Of a stretch of DNA of 64,000 nt, positions 34,110-42,245 are shown piece by piece. A program made the translations under genes and the position numbers. This stretch comes from Streptomyces griseocarneus (GTDB lineage: Bacteria; Actinomycetota; Actinomycetes; Streptomycetales; Streptomycetaceae): positions 62,001 through 126,000 of the forward strand of contig PENC01000014.1 of the NCBI GenBank assembly GCA_003674045.1. The letters are read 5' to 3'. The notes below the pieces were generated by a model. That model did no database searches. It worked only from the letters and a program-made list of their open reading frames with translations, and had not been told where the DNA came from. The number at the start of each line of letters is the position of its first letter. Position 1 is the first letter of the stretch.

Positions 34110-35336
34110 TTGGAAACGCACATAGCCCCGACCCCGGCCCCCGGCAAAGGCCTCGGCAGAGACTTCGGCTATCTCTGGTCGGCCGGTCTCATAGCCCCGC
34201 TGGGGGACGGCGCCCTCGTCGCCGCGTTGCCCCTCGCCGCGAAGAGCCTCACCGACGACCCCCGGCTCATCTCCGGCGTCGCGTTCGCCGCCACCCTCCC
34301 CTGGCTCCTCCTCTCCGTCGTCGGCGGCGCGCTCGTCGACCGGATGGACCGAAGACGCCTGATGCTCGGCGCGCAGATCACGCAGGCCGCGCTCGTGGCG
34401 CTGATCGCGATCCTGGTGACGAGCGGGCTGACGCAGATCTGGATGCTGTTCCTGCTGCCGTTCGGCGTGGCCTCCGCCGAGGTGCTGTTCACCACGGCCG
34501 GTCAGACGGTGATCGCCGCCGTCGTGCCCGAGGAGCACCTGGAGAAGGCCAACGGCCGCCTCGTGGCGACCGAGACAGTGGCCAAGGAGTTCGCCGGGCC
34601 GCCGCTCGGGGCGGCACTGTTCGCCTTCGCCACACCCCTGCCGTTCTGGCTGAACAGCGTCACGTTCGCCCTGTCCGTGCTGCTGACAGCCCGGATCCGG
34701 ATACCCGCCCGGGAGCCGCGCCCCGCGACCGGCGAGAAGCTGTCCGCGGAGATCGCCGCCGGGCTGCGCTGGCTGCTCCGCCACCGGCTGCTGCGCACGC
34801 TGTCGCTGGTCGCGGGCGCGGCCATGTTCTGCGAGGCGATGGCGCTCTCCACGCTCGTGCTGTTCGCCCACGACGAGTTGCACATCGGCGACCGGGGGTA
34901 CGGCGTGCTGCTCGCCGCCATGGCCGTCGGCGGGGTCGTCGGCGGGATCATCGGCGGCCGGGTCGTCGGCAGGCTCGGCGGCCGGGTGACGGCCATCGGG
35001 GCGCAGTCCGCGTGTTCGCTGATGTGGCTGGCGATCGGCCTGGTGGGCCGCAGTCCGGTCACCGTCGTCGCCCTGTTCACCGTGTTCTCCGTCAGCGTCT
35101 CGCTGTGGGTCGTCGTGGTGCAGTCCGTGCGCCAGCGGCTGGTGCCCGGCGAACTGCTCGGGCGGGTCTCGGGCGCCGCCCGCATGCTCACCTGGGGCGC
35201 CATGCCGCTCGGCGCCCTCGTCGGCGGTTTCGTCGCCGACTCCTTCGGTCTGGTGTCGCCCTGGCTCGTCGGCGGCACCCTCTCCCTGCTCGTCACCCTG
35301 ATCGCCCTGCCCGCCCTGCTCCGCTGGGACCGCTGA
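34110..35336 (+). CDS. MFS transporter, probable export of the cluster product
   Basis: A 408-residue major facilitator with about 12 hydrophobic segments. The loop 2-3 signature is GGALVDRMDRRRLMLGAQ. It belongs to the drug/siderophore exporter-like MFS_3 group. Flanked by two ATP-grasp ligases, it is the likely exporter or self-resistance pump. The start appears to be TTG at 34110 (METHIAPTPAPGKG) and is uncertain because no strong ribosome-binding site is seen. Confidence 0.87.
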   Translation: METHIAPTPAPGKGLGRDFGYLWSAGLIAPLGDGALVAALPLAAKSLTDDPRLISGVAFAATLPWLLLSVVGGALVDRMDRRRLMLGAQITQAALVALIAILVTSGLTQIWMLFLLPFGVASAEVLFTTAGQTVIAAVVPEEHLEKANGRLVATETVAKEFAGPPLGAALFAFATPLPFWLNSVTFALSVLLTARIRIPAREPRPATGEKLSAEIAAGLRWLLRHRLLRTLSLVAGAAMFCEAMALSTLVLFAHDELHIGDRGYGVLLAAMAVGGVVGGIIGGRVVGRLGGRVTAIGAQSACSLMWLAIGLVGRSPVTVVALFTVFSVSVSLWVVVVQSVRQRLVPGELLGRVSGAARMLTWGAMPLGALVGGFVADSFGLVSPWLVGGTLSLLVTLIALPALLRWDR

Positions 35337-35366
35337 CCCAGCGCCGGAACCGAACACCGAGGAAGC

Positions 35367-36695
35367 GTGACCGTGAACCAGAACGCACCCGCGCGGGACA
35401 CCGACCAGCTCCCGCTGCTGCTCGTCCTCAACCGCTTCGACGACGAATTCGGCGAGTACCACCGCTTCGTACCGCCCGGCACCCACCGGCTCGCCTACCT
35501 GGCCACCGCCGACGCGCTCGCGCCCCTCGACCGGAAGGGCGCCGTGGCGACCGAGGTGGTCGAGGACATGGAGTACGAGACGCTGCTGCCCGCCGCCCGC
35601 CGCATCGTGGCCGAGCACGGGCCGCTCGCCGGGATCATCGGGCTGTCCGAGTTCGACCTGGTCACGACCGCACGGCTGCGGGAGGAACTCGACGCGCCCG
35701 GCCGGAGGACCGAGTACGTCCTGCGGTTCCGGGACAAGACCCGGATGAAGCGCTGGATACATCTGGCCGGGGTGCGCGCCCCCAAGTACCGCACGCTGGA
35801 AGGCGGCGCGCTCGCCGAGGAGCTCGTGACCGAGTTCGGACTGCCCCTGATCCTCAAGCCCAAGGACGGCGCCTCCGCCAAGGGCGTCCTGCTGATCCGC
35901 ACCGAGCCCGAACTGGCCGAGGCGCTCCAGGGCCTCGACACCGGGTGCTACGAGGCGGAGGAGTACGTCGAGGGGGCCGTCCATCACATCGACGGCATCC
36001 GCCGCGACGGCCACTTCCACTTCGCGACGGTCTCCGCGTACGTCAACACCTGCCTGGACTTCACCCGCGGCCTGCCGCTCGGCTCGGTGCTCCTCGACCC
36101 GGGCCCGCGCCGGGACGCCCTGCTGGCCTTCTCCGCCGACTGCCTGGACGCCCTGGAGCTGTGGGACGGGCCCTTCCACCTGGAGGTGATCGTCAACTCG
36201 GCGGGCGAGCACGTGTTCCTGGAGGTGGGCCTGCGGCCGGGCGGGGCGGGCGTGCCTTTCGTCCACCGCGACATCTTCAACATCGATCTCTACGGAGAGG
36301 CCGTACGCGCCGCGCTCGGGCTGCCCCCGCTGACGCCGCCGGAGGAGCTCGTCCAGCCCGGACCGGGGGTCGGCGCCGGCTGGCTCGTCCTCCCCGAACC
36401 GACGCCCTGGCCGCAGCGGGTCGTCGCCCGCAACTCCCTGGTGGAGGCGGTCCCTGAGTGCTACGCCGAGGCGCTGCCCCACCCGGGCCAGGTCTTCACC
36501 GGCGACGGCGGCTACGACCACGCGGGCGGCCGTTTCCTCTTCCGCGGCCCCGACGAGGCGACAGTCCGCGCGGCCGTGCTCGCGGGCATCGCCCGGTACC
36601 GGCTGGAGACCACGGCCGCGGACGCACCGTCGGACACGTCGGTCTCCGCCGCCCCGGCCTCCGCCGTCGCGACCGAGGCCGCGGGCGCGCGGTGA
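35367..36695 (+). CDS. Second ATP-grasp ligase
   Basis: A 442-residue ATP-grasp protein distinct from the one at 32744. Lys164 is in LPLILKPKDGASAKGVLLI, the acidic hinge is CYEAEEYVEGAVHHIDG, and the metal-binding end is HVFLEVGLRPGGAG. The C-terminal ~120 residues contain a typical ATP-grasp peptide-ligase extension and an Ala-rich tail. Two ligases in one locus suggest a tripeptide or two successive couplings. The stop overlaps the next start by 4 bp (GTGA). GTG at 35367 or 35373 is the start. Confidence 0.87.
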   Translation: MTVNQNAPARDTDQLPLLLVLNRFDDEFGEYHRFVPPGTHRLAYLATADALAPLDRKGAVATEVVEDMEYETLLPAARRIVAEHGPLAGIIGLSEFDLVTTARLREELDAPGRRTEYVLRFRDKTRMKRWIHLAGVRAPKYRTLEGGALAEELVTEFGLPLILKPKDGASAKGVLLIRTEPELAEALQGLDTGCYEAEEYVEGAVHHIDGIRRDGHFHFATVSAYVNTCLDFTRGLPLGSVLLDPGPRRDALLAFSADCLDALELWDGPFHLEVIVNSAGEHVFLEVGLRPGGAGVPFVHRDIFNIDLYGEAVRAALGLPPLTPPEELVQPGPGVGAGWLVLPEPTPWPQRVVARNSLVEAVPECYAEALPHPGQVFTGDGGYDHAGGRFLFRGPDEATVRAAVLAGIARYRLETTAADAPSDTSVSAAPASAVATEAAGAR

Positions 36696-38200
36696 GCGAT
36701 TCCGTGACGGGGCCGGACAGCGGCACCTTGCGCGTCCAGCTCGGCATGCCGTCCGCGATCGACCCCGGCACCGCCTTCGAGCACGACGGGGCACTGATCG
36801 CGGCGCTCCTCGCCGACCCGCTCGTGGACTGCGACCCGGCGACCGGCCGGCTCGCCCCCGCGGCCGCGAGCGACTGGCAGGTGGCACCCGACGGCCTGTC
36901 CGTACGGTTCACGCTGCGCCCGGAGGTGCGCTTCCATCACGGCCGCCGGGTCACCGCGGAGGACTACCACTACGCGCTGTCCCGCGTGGTCGCCCCCGGG
37001 ACCGACTCGGCGCACGCGCCCCTGCTGTCGGTGGTCGAGGGCTACGAGGACGTACGGGCCGGGCGCAGCGAACGGCTCAGCGGGGTACGGGCCCTGGACC
37101 CGCTGCTGCTGGAGGTCCGGCTGAACGCGCCCTTCCACGACATCGCCGCCGTCTTCAGCCACCGGGCGACCGCCGCGGTGCCCGCCGAACTCGCCGGGAC
37201 CGACCCGGAGGGATTCGCCCGGCGCCCGGTCGGCACCGGCCCGTACCGGCTCGGCGCGCCCTGGCAGCCGGGCGAGGACGTCGTGCTGGAGCGCTTCGAC
37301 GGCTACTACGCGCGGAACGCCGCCCACACCACGGGCGGCGTCGGGCAGGCGGCACGGATCGTCCTCCGTACGCACCCCGACCTGGCCGAAGGCTACGCGG
37401 CGTTCCTGCGGGGCGAGACCGACGTGACGGAGGTGCCGCCCACCCTGATCACCGAGGCGGCGGCCGAGGGCGGCCCCTCCTTCCGCGTCACGCCCAACCC
37501 GATGGTCACCTTCCTCGGCTTCCCGACGGATGTGCCGCCCTACGACGACCCCGTGGTGCGGCGCGCGGTGGCCATGTGTGTGGACCGGCAGACGATCGGC
37601 CGCGTCCACTTCGGCGGGACGCGGCCGGTGGCGCACCGCGTCCTGCCGCCCGTACTGGACCCGGGCGGGGAACCATCCGACGTGCTCCCCTACGACCCTG
37701 CCGGGGCACGACGGCTCCTCGCCGAGCACGGCGCCGCCGCGCCGGACCGCTTCCTCTTCCGCTTCCCCGCGGGGCAGGGGCACGAGGGGTGGGCGGCGGA
37801 CCTGGCGGCGGGCGTCGGCGCCGCGCTGGGCATCCCGGCGGAGGCCGTACCGGTGGACCGCTCGGCGTTCCTGGACGAACTGGCCTCGTCGGAAGCACCG
37901 TTCAGGATCAACTGGCAGGTGGACTTCCTCTCCGCGGACAATGCGGTCGCTCCACTGCTGGAGGGGTTGCCGTACGGCAACCCTCGGGTCGACGGGCTGT
38001 TGGCAGCAGGGCGGGGAGCCGCCGACGCGGGTGCGCGTGCCGCGCACTACCGGGAGGCGGAAGTGGTGCTTCTGTCGGAACTGCCGCTGCTTCCCTTGTG
38101 GGAAGGGGCCCTGTACCACTTGATTTCGCCGCGGGTGCGGGTGAGTGGGCCTTGGACCAATTCCTTCGGAGAGCCGGTGTTGAGTCAGTACGGCGTGTGA
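36692..38200 (+). CDS. Signal-less oligopeptide/nickel-type substrate-binding-like protein (SBP_bac_5)
   Basis: A 502-residue protein aligned along its whole length with Opp/Dpp-type solute-binding proteins: LRPEVRFHHGRRVTAEDYHYALSRV, RPVGTGPYRLGAPWQPGEDVVLERFDGYY and DDPVVRRAVAMCVDRQTI. There is no signal peptide or lipobox; the domain begins within 12 residues of the start, and the GTG start overlaps the ATP-grasp stop. It is thus expected to stay in the cytoplasm. It may bind a peptide intermediate or have been recruited as an enzyme or carrier. No permease or ATPase genes accompany it. Confidence 0.85.
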   Translation: MSDSVTGPDSGTLRVQLGMPSAIDPGTAFEHDGALIAALLADPLVDCDPATGRLAPAAASDWQVAPDGLSVRFTLRPEVRFHHGRRVTAEDYHYALSRVVAPGTDSAHAPLLSVVEGYEDVRAGRSERLSGVRALDPLLLEVRLNAPFHDIAAVFSHRATAAVPAELAGTDPEGFARRPVGTGPYRLGAPWQPGEDVVLERFDGYYARNAAHTTGGVGQAARIVLRTHPDLAEGYAAFLRGETDVTEVPPTLITEAAAEGGPSFRVTPNPMVTFLGFPTDVPPYDDPVVRRAVAMCVDRQTIGRVHFGGTRPVAHRVLPPVLDPGGEPSDVLPYDPAGARRLLAEHGAAAPDRFLFRFPAGQGHEGWAADLAAGVGAALGIPAEAVPVDRSAFLDELASSEAPFRINWQVDFLSADNAVAPLLEGLPYGNPRVDGLLAAGRGAADAGARAAHYREAEVVLLSELPLLPLWEGALYHLISPRVRVSGPWTNSFGEPVLSQYGV

Positions 38201-38264
38201 CTCCGTTTGCGCCTACCGGGGTGCCACCTGAGCCCGGTAGGCGACTGCGGGTCGTCTTTGGTTG

Positions 38265-38286
38265 CTCGCGCAGTTCCCCGCGCCCC
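38265..38286 (-). repeat. GCGCGGGGAACTGCGCGA intergenic repeat (one-base variant)
   Basis: Minus-strand copy with one change at the end of the core, in the short convergent gap between the substrate-binding-like gene and rppA. Confidence 0.68.
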
Positions 38287-38307
38287 TAAAGGGGCGCGGC
38301 AAGGGAA

Positions 38308-39402
38308 TTACGCCGCCGGTGCCCGAACCGGCACCGCGTCCTCCGCCGTGGCGCCGTTGGCCGACCACGTGCCCAGAGCGATCTCCGCCGTGATGCCCGG
38401 GCCGAAGCCCGCGATCACGCCTCGTGCGTCGTGGTCGGCCCCGCCGTCCGCGAAGAGCCTTTCCAGCGCGTCGAAGATGACCGCGCTGGCGATGTTGCCC
38501 CGCTCCGTCAGCGTGGCCCGGCTGTAGCGGAACATCTCCTCCGGCAGGTCGAGGTATTTGCACAGGTCGTCCAGGATGCGGGGGCCGCCCGCGTGGACGA
38601 TGTACCAGTCGAGACCGGACATGTCCCAGTCGTACGGCTCCGCCATCGCCCGCATCGCGGGCGCGAGCATGGCCATCGTGCCGGGCACGCGTTTGTCGAG
38701 CATGAAGTGGAACCCGGTGTCCCGGACGCCGTACGAGATCCAGTCCTCGGTGTCGGGCACCAGGTGGGAGCCGTTGCGCTCCAGCCGGACGCCGACGCCG
38801 CCCGCGCCGCGCACCACGGCCGCCGCGAGGGCGTCGCCGAAGAGTCCGTTGGAGAGGAGGTTGCCGACGCCGAGGTCGGTGGGCTGGTAGCAGAGCGAGC
38901 AGAACTCGCAGGCCACGATCAGCACGTTCTTCTCGGGGTAGGCGGTGCAGAAGTCGTGCGCGCGGTTGATGGCCGCGCCCCCGGCAGCACAGCCGAGCTG
39001 CGCGATCGGCAGCTGCCGGGTCTCCGTCCGGAAGTCCATCGTGTTGATGATCCAGGCGGTCATCGAGGGCATCATGAAGCCGGTGCACGAGACATAGACG
39101 ATCAAGTCGATCTCGCGGCTGGTCATTTCGGCGTGGTCCAGCGCGCGCCGGATGACCTCGGGCACGCGTGCCTTGGCCTCGATCTCGTAGAGGGCGTTGC
39201 GGGCGGTGAAACCGGGGTGCTTGAGAGTGTCCTCGATCGGCTGCACCAGATGCCGGGTCTGGACCCCGGTATTGCCGATCAGCCGCAGGGCGAGGCCCAG
39301 TTGCGGATGGTCGGCGTGGATCGTGCGCGCGAGGTCGAGGGTCTCCTCCCGGGTGATGATGTATTCGGGAACGGAGATGGCCGGTCTGCACAGAGTTGCC
39401 AT
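38308..39402 (-). CDS. rppA: 1,3,6,8-tetrahydroxynaphthalene synthase (type III PKS)
   Basis: A 364-residue chalcone-synthase-fold enzyme that condenses five malonyl-CoA to tetrahydroxynaphthalene, which oxidises spontaneously to flaviolin. The catalytic triad falls at RppA positions: Cys138 (AQLGCAAGGAA), His270 (YIVHAGG) and Asn303 (ERGNIAS). The active-site Tyr224 is also present. The N-terminus MATLCRPAISVPEYII is characteristic of RppA. The ATG at 39402 has AAGGAGTGCGTC upstream. It lies 12 bp after the P450 gene on the same strand, forming a two-gene operon. Confidence 0.95.
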   Translation of the reverse strand: MATLCRPAISVPEYIITREETLDLARTIHADHPQLGLALRLIGNTGVQTRHLVQPIEDTLKHPGFTARNALYEIEAKARVPEVIRRALDHAEMTSREIDLIVYVSCTGFMMPSMTAWIINTMDFRTETRQLPIAQLGCAAGGAAINRAHDFCTAYPEKNVLIVACEFCSLCYQPTDLGVGNLLSNGLFGDALAAAVVRGAGGVGVRLERNGSHLVPDTEDWISYGVRDTGFHFMLDKRVPGTMAMLAPAMRAMAEPYDWDMSGLDWYIVHAGGPRILDDLCKYLDLPEEMFRYSRATLTERGNIASAVIFDALERLFADGGADHDARGVIAGFGPGITAEIALGTWSANGATAEDAVPVRAPAA

Positions 39403-39413
39403 GACGCACTCCT

Positions 39414-40634
39414 TTACCAGGCGACCGGCAGGGTGAGTGGATAGCGCCAGATCGAGGTGGTGTTCCACTTCACCTCCTCCGCCGGTACGGCCAGACGCAG
39501 TTTCGGGAACCGCTCGAGCAGAGTGCCGAGGGCGACCTGGAGCACCATGCGGGCCATGTGGGACCCCAGGCAGTGGTGGCTCCCGTAGCCGAAGGCCATA
39601 TGGACGGCAGGGTCCTTGCGGTCGAAGTCCAGCACGTCGGGGTCGGGGAAGACGCGCCCGTCCCGGTTGGCGGTCAGGTACGACACATGGACGACGTCGC
39701 CCTTCTTGATGGTCACCCCGTCGAATTCGACGTCCTCCAGGGCCACCCGGGGGATGCCCACACCCTGCCGGAACGGGATGTAGCGCAGCAGCTCCTCAAG
39801 GGCCTGCGGCAGGATCTCGGGCCTGGACTGCAGATCCGCCAGGTGCTCCGGGTGGGTGAGCAGGGTGTAGATGACATTGCAGATGTCGTACGTGGTGGTG
39901 TCGTGACCGGTGATCACCAGGAGCATGGCGAGGACGGCCAGCTCCTCCGAGTCGAGCATCTCCTCGCCGACGCGGGCCTGGGCGAGCGAACTGATCAGAT
40001 CCGACCCGGGGTTGGCCCGGCGCTCGGCGCTGAGCTCGCTGAAGTAGGCCCGCAGACCGGCCTTGGCCTCGGCCGCCAGGGTCTTCTCGGCCGCCGACAT
40101 GGACATCATGGCCATGGCCCACTTCCGGATCTGCCTGCGGTCCTCCTCGGGGATCTGCAGCATGTCGCAGATAGCGCGCAGGGGCAGCCGGCCCGCGAGG
40201 TGGTCGGCGATGTCGGCCGGGGCCCCGTGCTCCACCATGCCGTCCAGCAGCTCGTTCACCGTGGCCTGGGTCAGGGGGCGTTGCTCCTCGACCTGCTTCG
40301 TGGTGAACGCCTTCACGATGATCTTGCGGACCCGGTTGAGGTCGGGCGGGTCCATCACGTTGATCGCCTCGGTCTGCACGATCGGTGCCGGGGTGATGCG
40401 CGGGAAGTCCATCCCGATCAGCGCGGCCCGGCTGAACCGCTTGTCCGACGTGACCGTCTGCACGTATTCGTACCGCGTCACCAGCCAGCACGTGCCTTCG
40501 CCGTACGGCATCTGCACGCGGGTGACGGGTGCCTCCTTCAGCATCCGGCTCATGAACGGGTCGGGTTCCAGAGCCTTGTCGTGCCGGAAGGGACAGCTTT
40601 GCACGGACTCCGGCCCGATCTCAGAATCGGTCAT
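39414..40634 (-). CDS. Cytochrome P450, CYP158-like (flaviolin coupling)
   Basis: A 406-residue bacterial P450. The haem-ligand Cys355 is in FGYGSHHCLGSHMAR, the I-helix is ITGHDTTTYD (241-250), and the ExxR is ELLRYIP. Linked to rppA it most resembles CYP158A2 (biflaviolin synthase) or P450mel, which couple flaviolin or THN to dimers and polymeric pigments that protect spores from UV. The ATG at 40634 follows GGGAGTCTGCG. It is the first gene of the P450-rppA operon; electron partners are not encoded nearby. Confidence 0.9.
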   Translation of the reverse strand: MTDSEIGPESVQSCPFRHDKALEPDPFMSRMLKEAPVTRVQMPYGEGTCWLVTRYEYVQTVTSDKRFSRAALIGMDFPRITPAPIVQTEAINVMDPPDLNRVRKIIVKAFTTKQVEEQRPLTQATVNELLDGMVEHGAPADIADHLAGRLPLRAICDMLQIPEEDRRQIRKWAMAMMSMSAAEKTLAAEAKAGLRAYFSELSAERRANPGSDLISSLAQARVGEEMLDSEELAVLAMLLVITGHDTTTYDICNVIYTLLTHPEHLADLQSRPEILPQALEELLRYIPFRQGVGIPRVALEDVEFDGVTIKKGDVVHVSYLTANRDGRVFPDPDVLDFDRKDPAVHMAFGYGSHHCLGSHMARMVLQVALGTLLERFPKLRLAVPAEEVKWNTTSIWRYPLTLPVAW

Positions 40635-40937
40635 CGCAGACTCCCTTTTGCCCAGGGCCCCGCCGATGGCGCGCCAGCCTATTTTCAGACCATGCCGCAA
40701 TGGCAAGCCCGCCACACGCAAGCCTCCACGATTCACCCGTACGATGGATTTTTAGTGGAATCATCGACAACATCCCACTCTCGGGAACCTTTTTCCCCTT
40801 TACTGCGCGACTCCTGATTTGCGACGGTCGCCCCACTCCAGCCACCCCCGAGCCATTCGGCTCCCTCGGCGTTGCCGCTCGCGCCAACCGGGTTGCCTCG
40901 CGAGCTCCACGCGCGCCTTGCGGTTCCGTCGCGGCCG

Positions 40938-40959
40938 GTCGCACAGTTCCCCGCGCCCC
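40938..40959 (-). repeat. GCGCGGGGAACTGTGCGAC intergenic repeat (one-base variant)
   Basis: Minus-strand copy with one change, in the 688-bp gap between the P450 gene and the peptide gene. It lies 20 bp before the 159-bp element. The gap otherwise contains the two divergent promoter regions and no gene. Confidence 0.68.
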
Positions 40960-40978
40960 TGACGGGGCGCGCCCGACA

Positions 40979-41137
40979 TCCGGTGGAGGGGGCGGGGCCG
41001 GAGGGCGGGTTCTGAAACGACGGTGCATGAATCACAGCACCCCACCCGAAACAGCCGCACGCACCGCGTTTCAGGTTCCGGCCGGAGGCCACGCCCCCGG
41101 CCCACACACAACCCAGGGGCGCGAGGAACGGCGCGAG
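40979..41137 (+). repeat. 159-bp dispersed element, copy 2
   Basis: Matches the minus strand of 19062-19220 over its full length with no gap and about 12 mismatches. It contains the inner stem TGAAACGACGGTGC / GCACCGCGTTTCA and partly complementary GC-rich outer arms. The 3' end carries a diverged GCGCGAGGAACGGCGCGAG copy of the short repeat family. Confidence 0.7.
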
Positions 41138-41322
41138 CAACCCCCACCGAACCCGCAGACGAAGAACCGGCCACCCCCAAAGCCCCCGGCCAGGGCCCCT
41201 CACCCGAACGCCCCACGACGGTTGCGTTCCGGTTGCGCCCTCCCCGACACCCCCTCAGACTCAAATGCGGCATCACGGACATGTGATGTTATTTCGTGCA
41301 ATGGAGCTGCAAGGAGACTCTG

Positions 41323-41505
41323 ATGCTCGCTCAAGACACCCGAATCACCGCGACGCCCACCGAGGTCGCCGCGCTCGGCGACCTGGTCGTGGAGCCCGAG
41401 GCCACGATCAGCGACCCGCCGCTGCCGGCCCCCGAGGCCGCGGGCTTCCTGCTCGCGCTGCTGCTGCTGTCCCCCAAGGAGCCGAAGGAGCCGAAGGGCA
41501 AGTGA
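41323..41505 (+). CDS. 60-residue peptide leading a coupled operon (possible RiPP precursor)
   Basis: Starts MLAQDTRITATPTEVAALGD and ends GFLLALLLLSPKEPKEPKGK. The first ~35 residues are acidic and leader-like, then Pro-rich (DPPLPAPEAA). A short hydrophobic run, GFLLALLLL, and a Lys/Glu/Pro repeat tail follow. There is no Cys and no classical signal peptide. AAGGAGACTCTG precedes the ATG, and the stop overlaps the next start by 4 bp. Size, first position and coupling fit a precursor peptide, or a small regulatory or immunity peptide. I recognise no known family. Confidence 0.65.
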   Translation: MLAQDTRITATPTEVAALGDLVVEPEATISDPPLPAPEAAGFLLALLLLSPKEPKEPKGK

Positions 41506-42245
41506 GCTCCCGCGCGGACTTCGCCGCGGCGGCCGATGATCTGGCGATCCGTGTCCTCAGCGCCCTCCGGGGCGCTGGGGACACGGCGCTGGTCGCCGGG
41601 CACATCGACAGCGCGCCCGACGCCCTGGCGGCACTCGCCGCCATCCGGGTGATCGGCGCGGACACCTTCTCCCCGTACGTCCTCGCGGGCGCCCCCTTCC
41701 ACGCCGAGGACGCCGCCGCGGTGGCGCGCTCCTTCGAGGCGTTCCCGCTCCCCGGCACCGGGCCGACGGCCCCCACCGACGAGCGCACGGCCGCCTGGCG
41801 GGACTGGGCGACCGCCCAACTGCTCGCCCGGGTCGGCGGCGAGACCACCTGGCGCGTGGACGCCGCGCAGCCCGAGGACGACAGGGCACTCGCCGACACC
41901 GCGGACTGGCAGCGCTGGTGCGTCCGCATGGCCCAGCTGGCGACGCTCGCCCAGCCCGGCCTGGACGGGCCGGTGCACGAGGCGGCGCGCGGCGCGGCCC
42001 TGCCGCTGAGCCGCGGCGTGACCCGTTCCGTACTGCGCCGTGACTTCCCCACGGCCGTACGGCTCATCCGCTGGCTGGCGTGGCTCGACCACGAGGGCGT
42101 CACGCTCCCGCTGGACCCGCTGCTCGCGCTGGAACACGTCCGGCTGCTGGGCGGCGAGAGCCCGCGTACGGCCCTGGACCTGGCCGTGGCGCGGCATCTG
42201 CTGGAAGAACGGATCCCCGAGGCCACGCAGGAGGCACGGACATGA
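41502..42245 (+). CDS. Uncharacterised protein of peptide operon (first)
   Basis: A 247-residue, Ala/Leu/Arg-rich, probably all-helical soluble protein. I do not recognise it. Visible stretches are LSALRGAGDTALVAGHIDSA, RWCVRMAQLATLAQPGLDGPVHEAARGAALPLSRGVTRSVLRRDFPTAVRLIRWLAWLDHEG and a C-terminal LDLAVARHLLEERIPEAT. There is no recognisable catalytic motif, signal peptide or membrane segment. The start GTG at 41502 overlaps the peptide stop, and its stop overlaps the next ATG. Coupling suggests it acts in a fixed ratio with its neighbours. Confidence 0.75.
   Translation: MSSRADFAAAADDLAIRVLSALRGAGDTALVAGHIDSAPDALAALAAIRVIGADTFSPYVLAGAPFHAEDAAAVARSFEAFPLPGTGPTAPTDERTAAWRDWATAQLLARVGGETTWRVDAAQPEDDRALADTADWQRWCVRMAQLATLAQPGLDGPVHEAARGAALPLSRGVTRSVLRRDFPTAVRLIRWLAWLDHEGVTLPLDPLLALEHVRLLGGESPRTALDLAVARHLLEERIPEATQEART

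Noticed and set aside
34026..36887. Minus-strand frame of about 950 codons across the MFS and ATP-grasp genes
   Set aside because: Low-complexity product typical of antisense high-GC frames; plus-strand genes are well supported.
36692..38200. Assigning the substrate-binding-like gene to the Opp importer at 45-51 kb
   Set aside because: That importer has its own lipoprotein binding protein, and this gene lacks an export signal and is coupled to an ATP-grasp gene 8 kb away.
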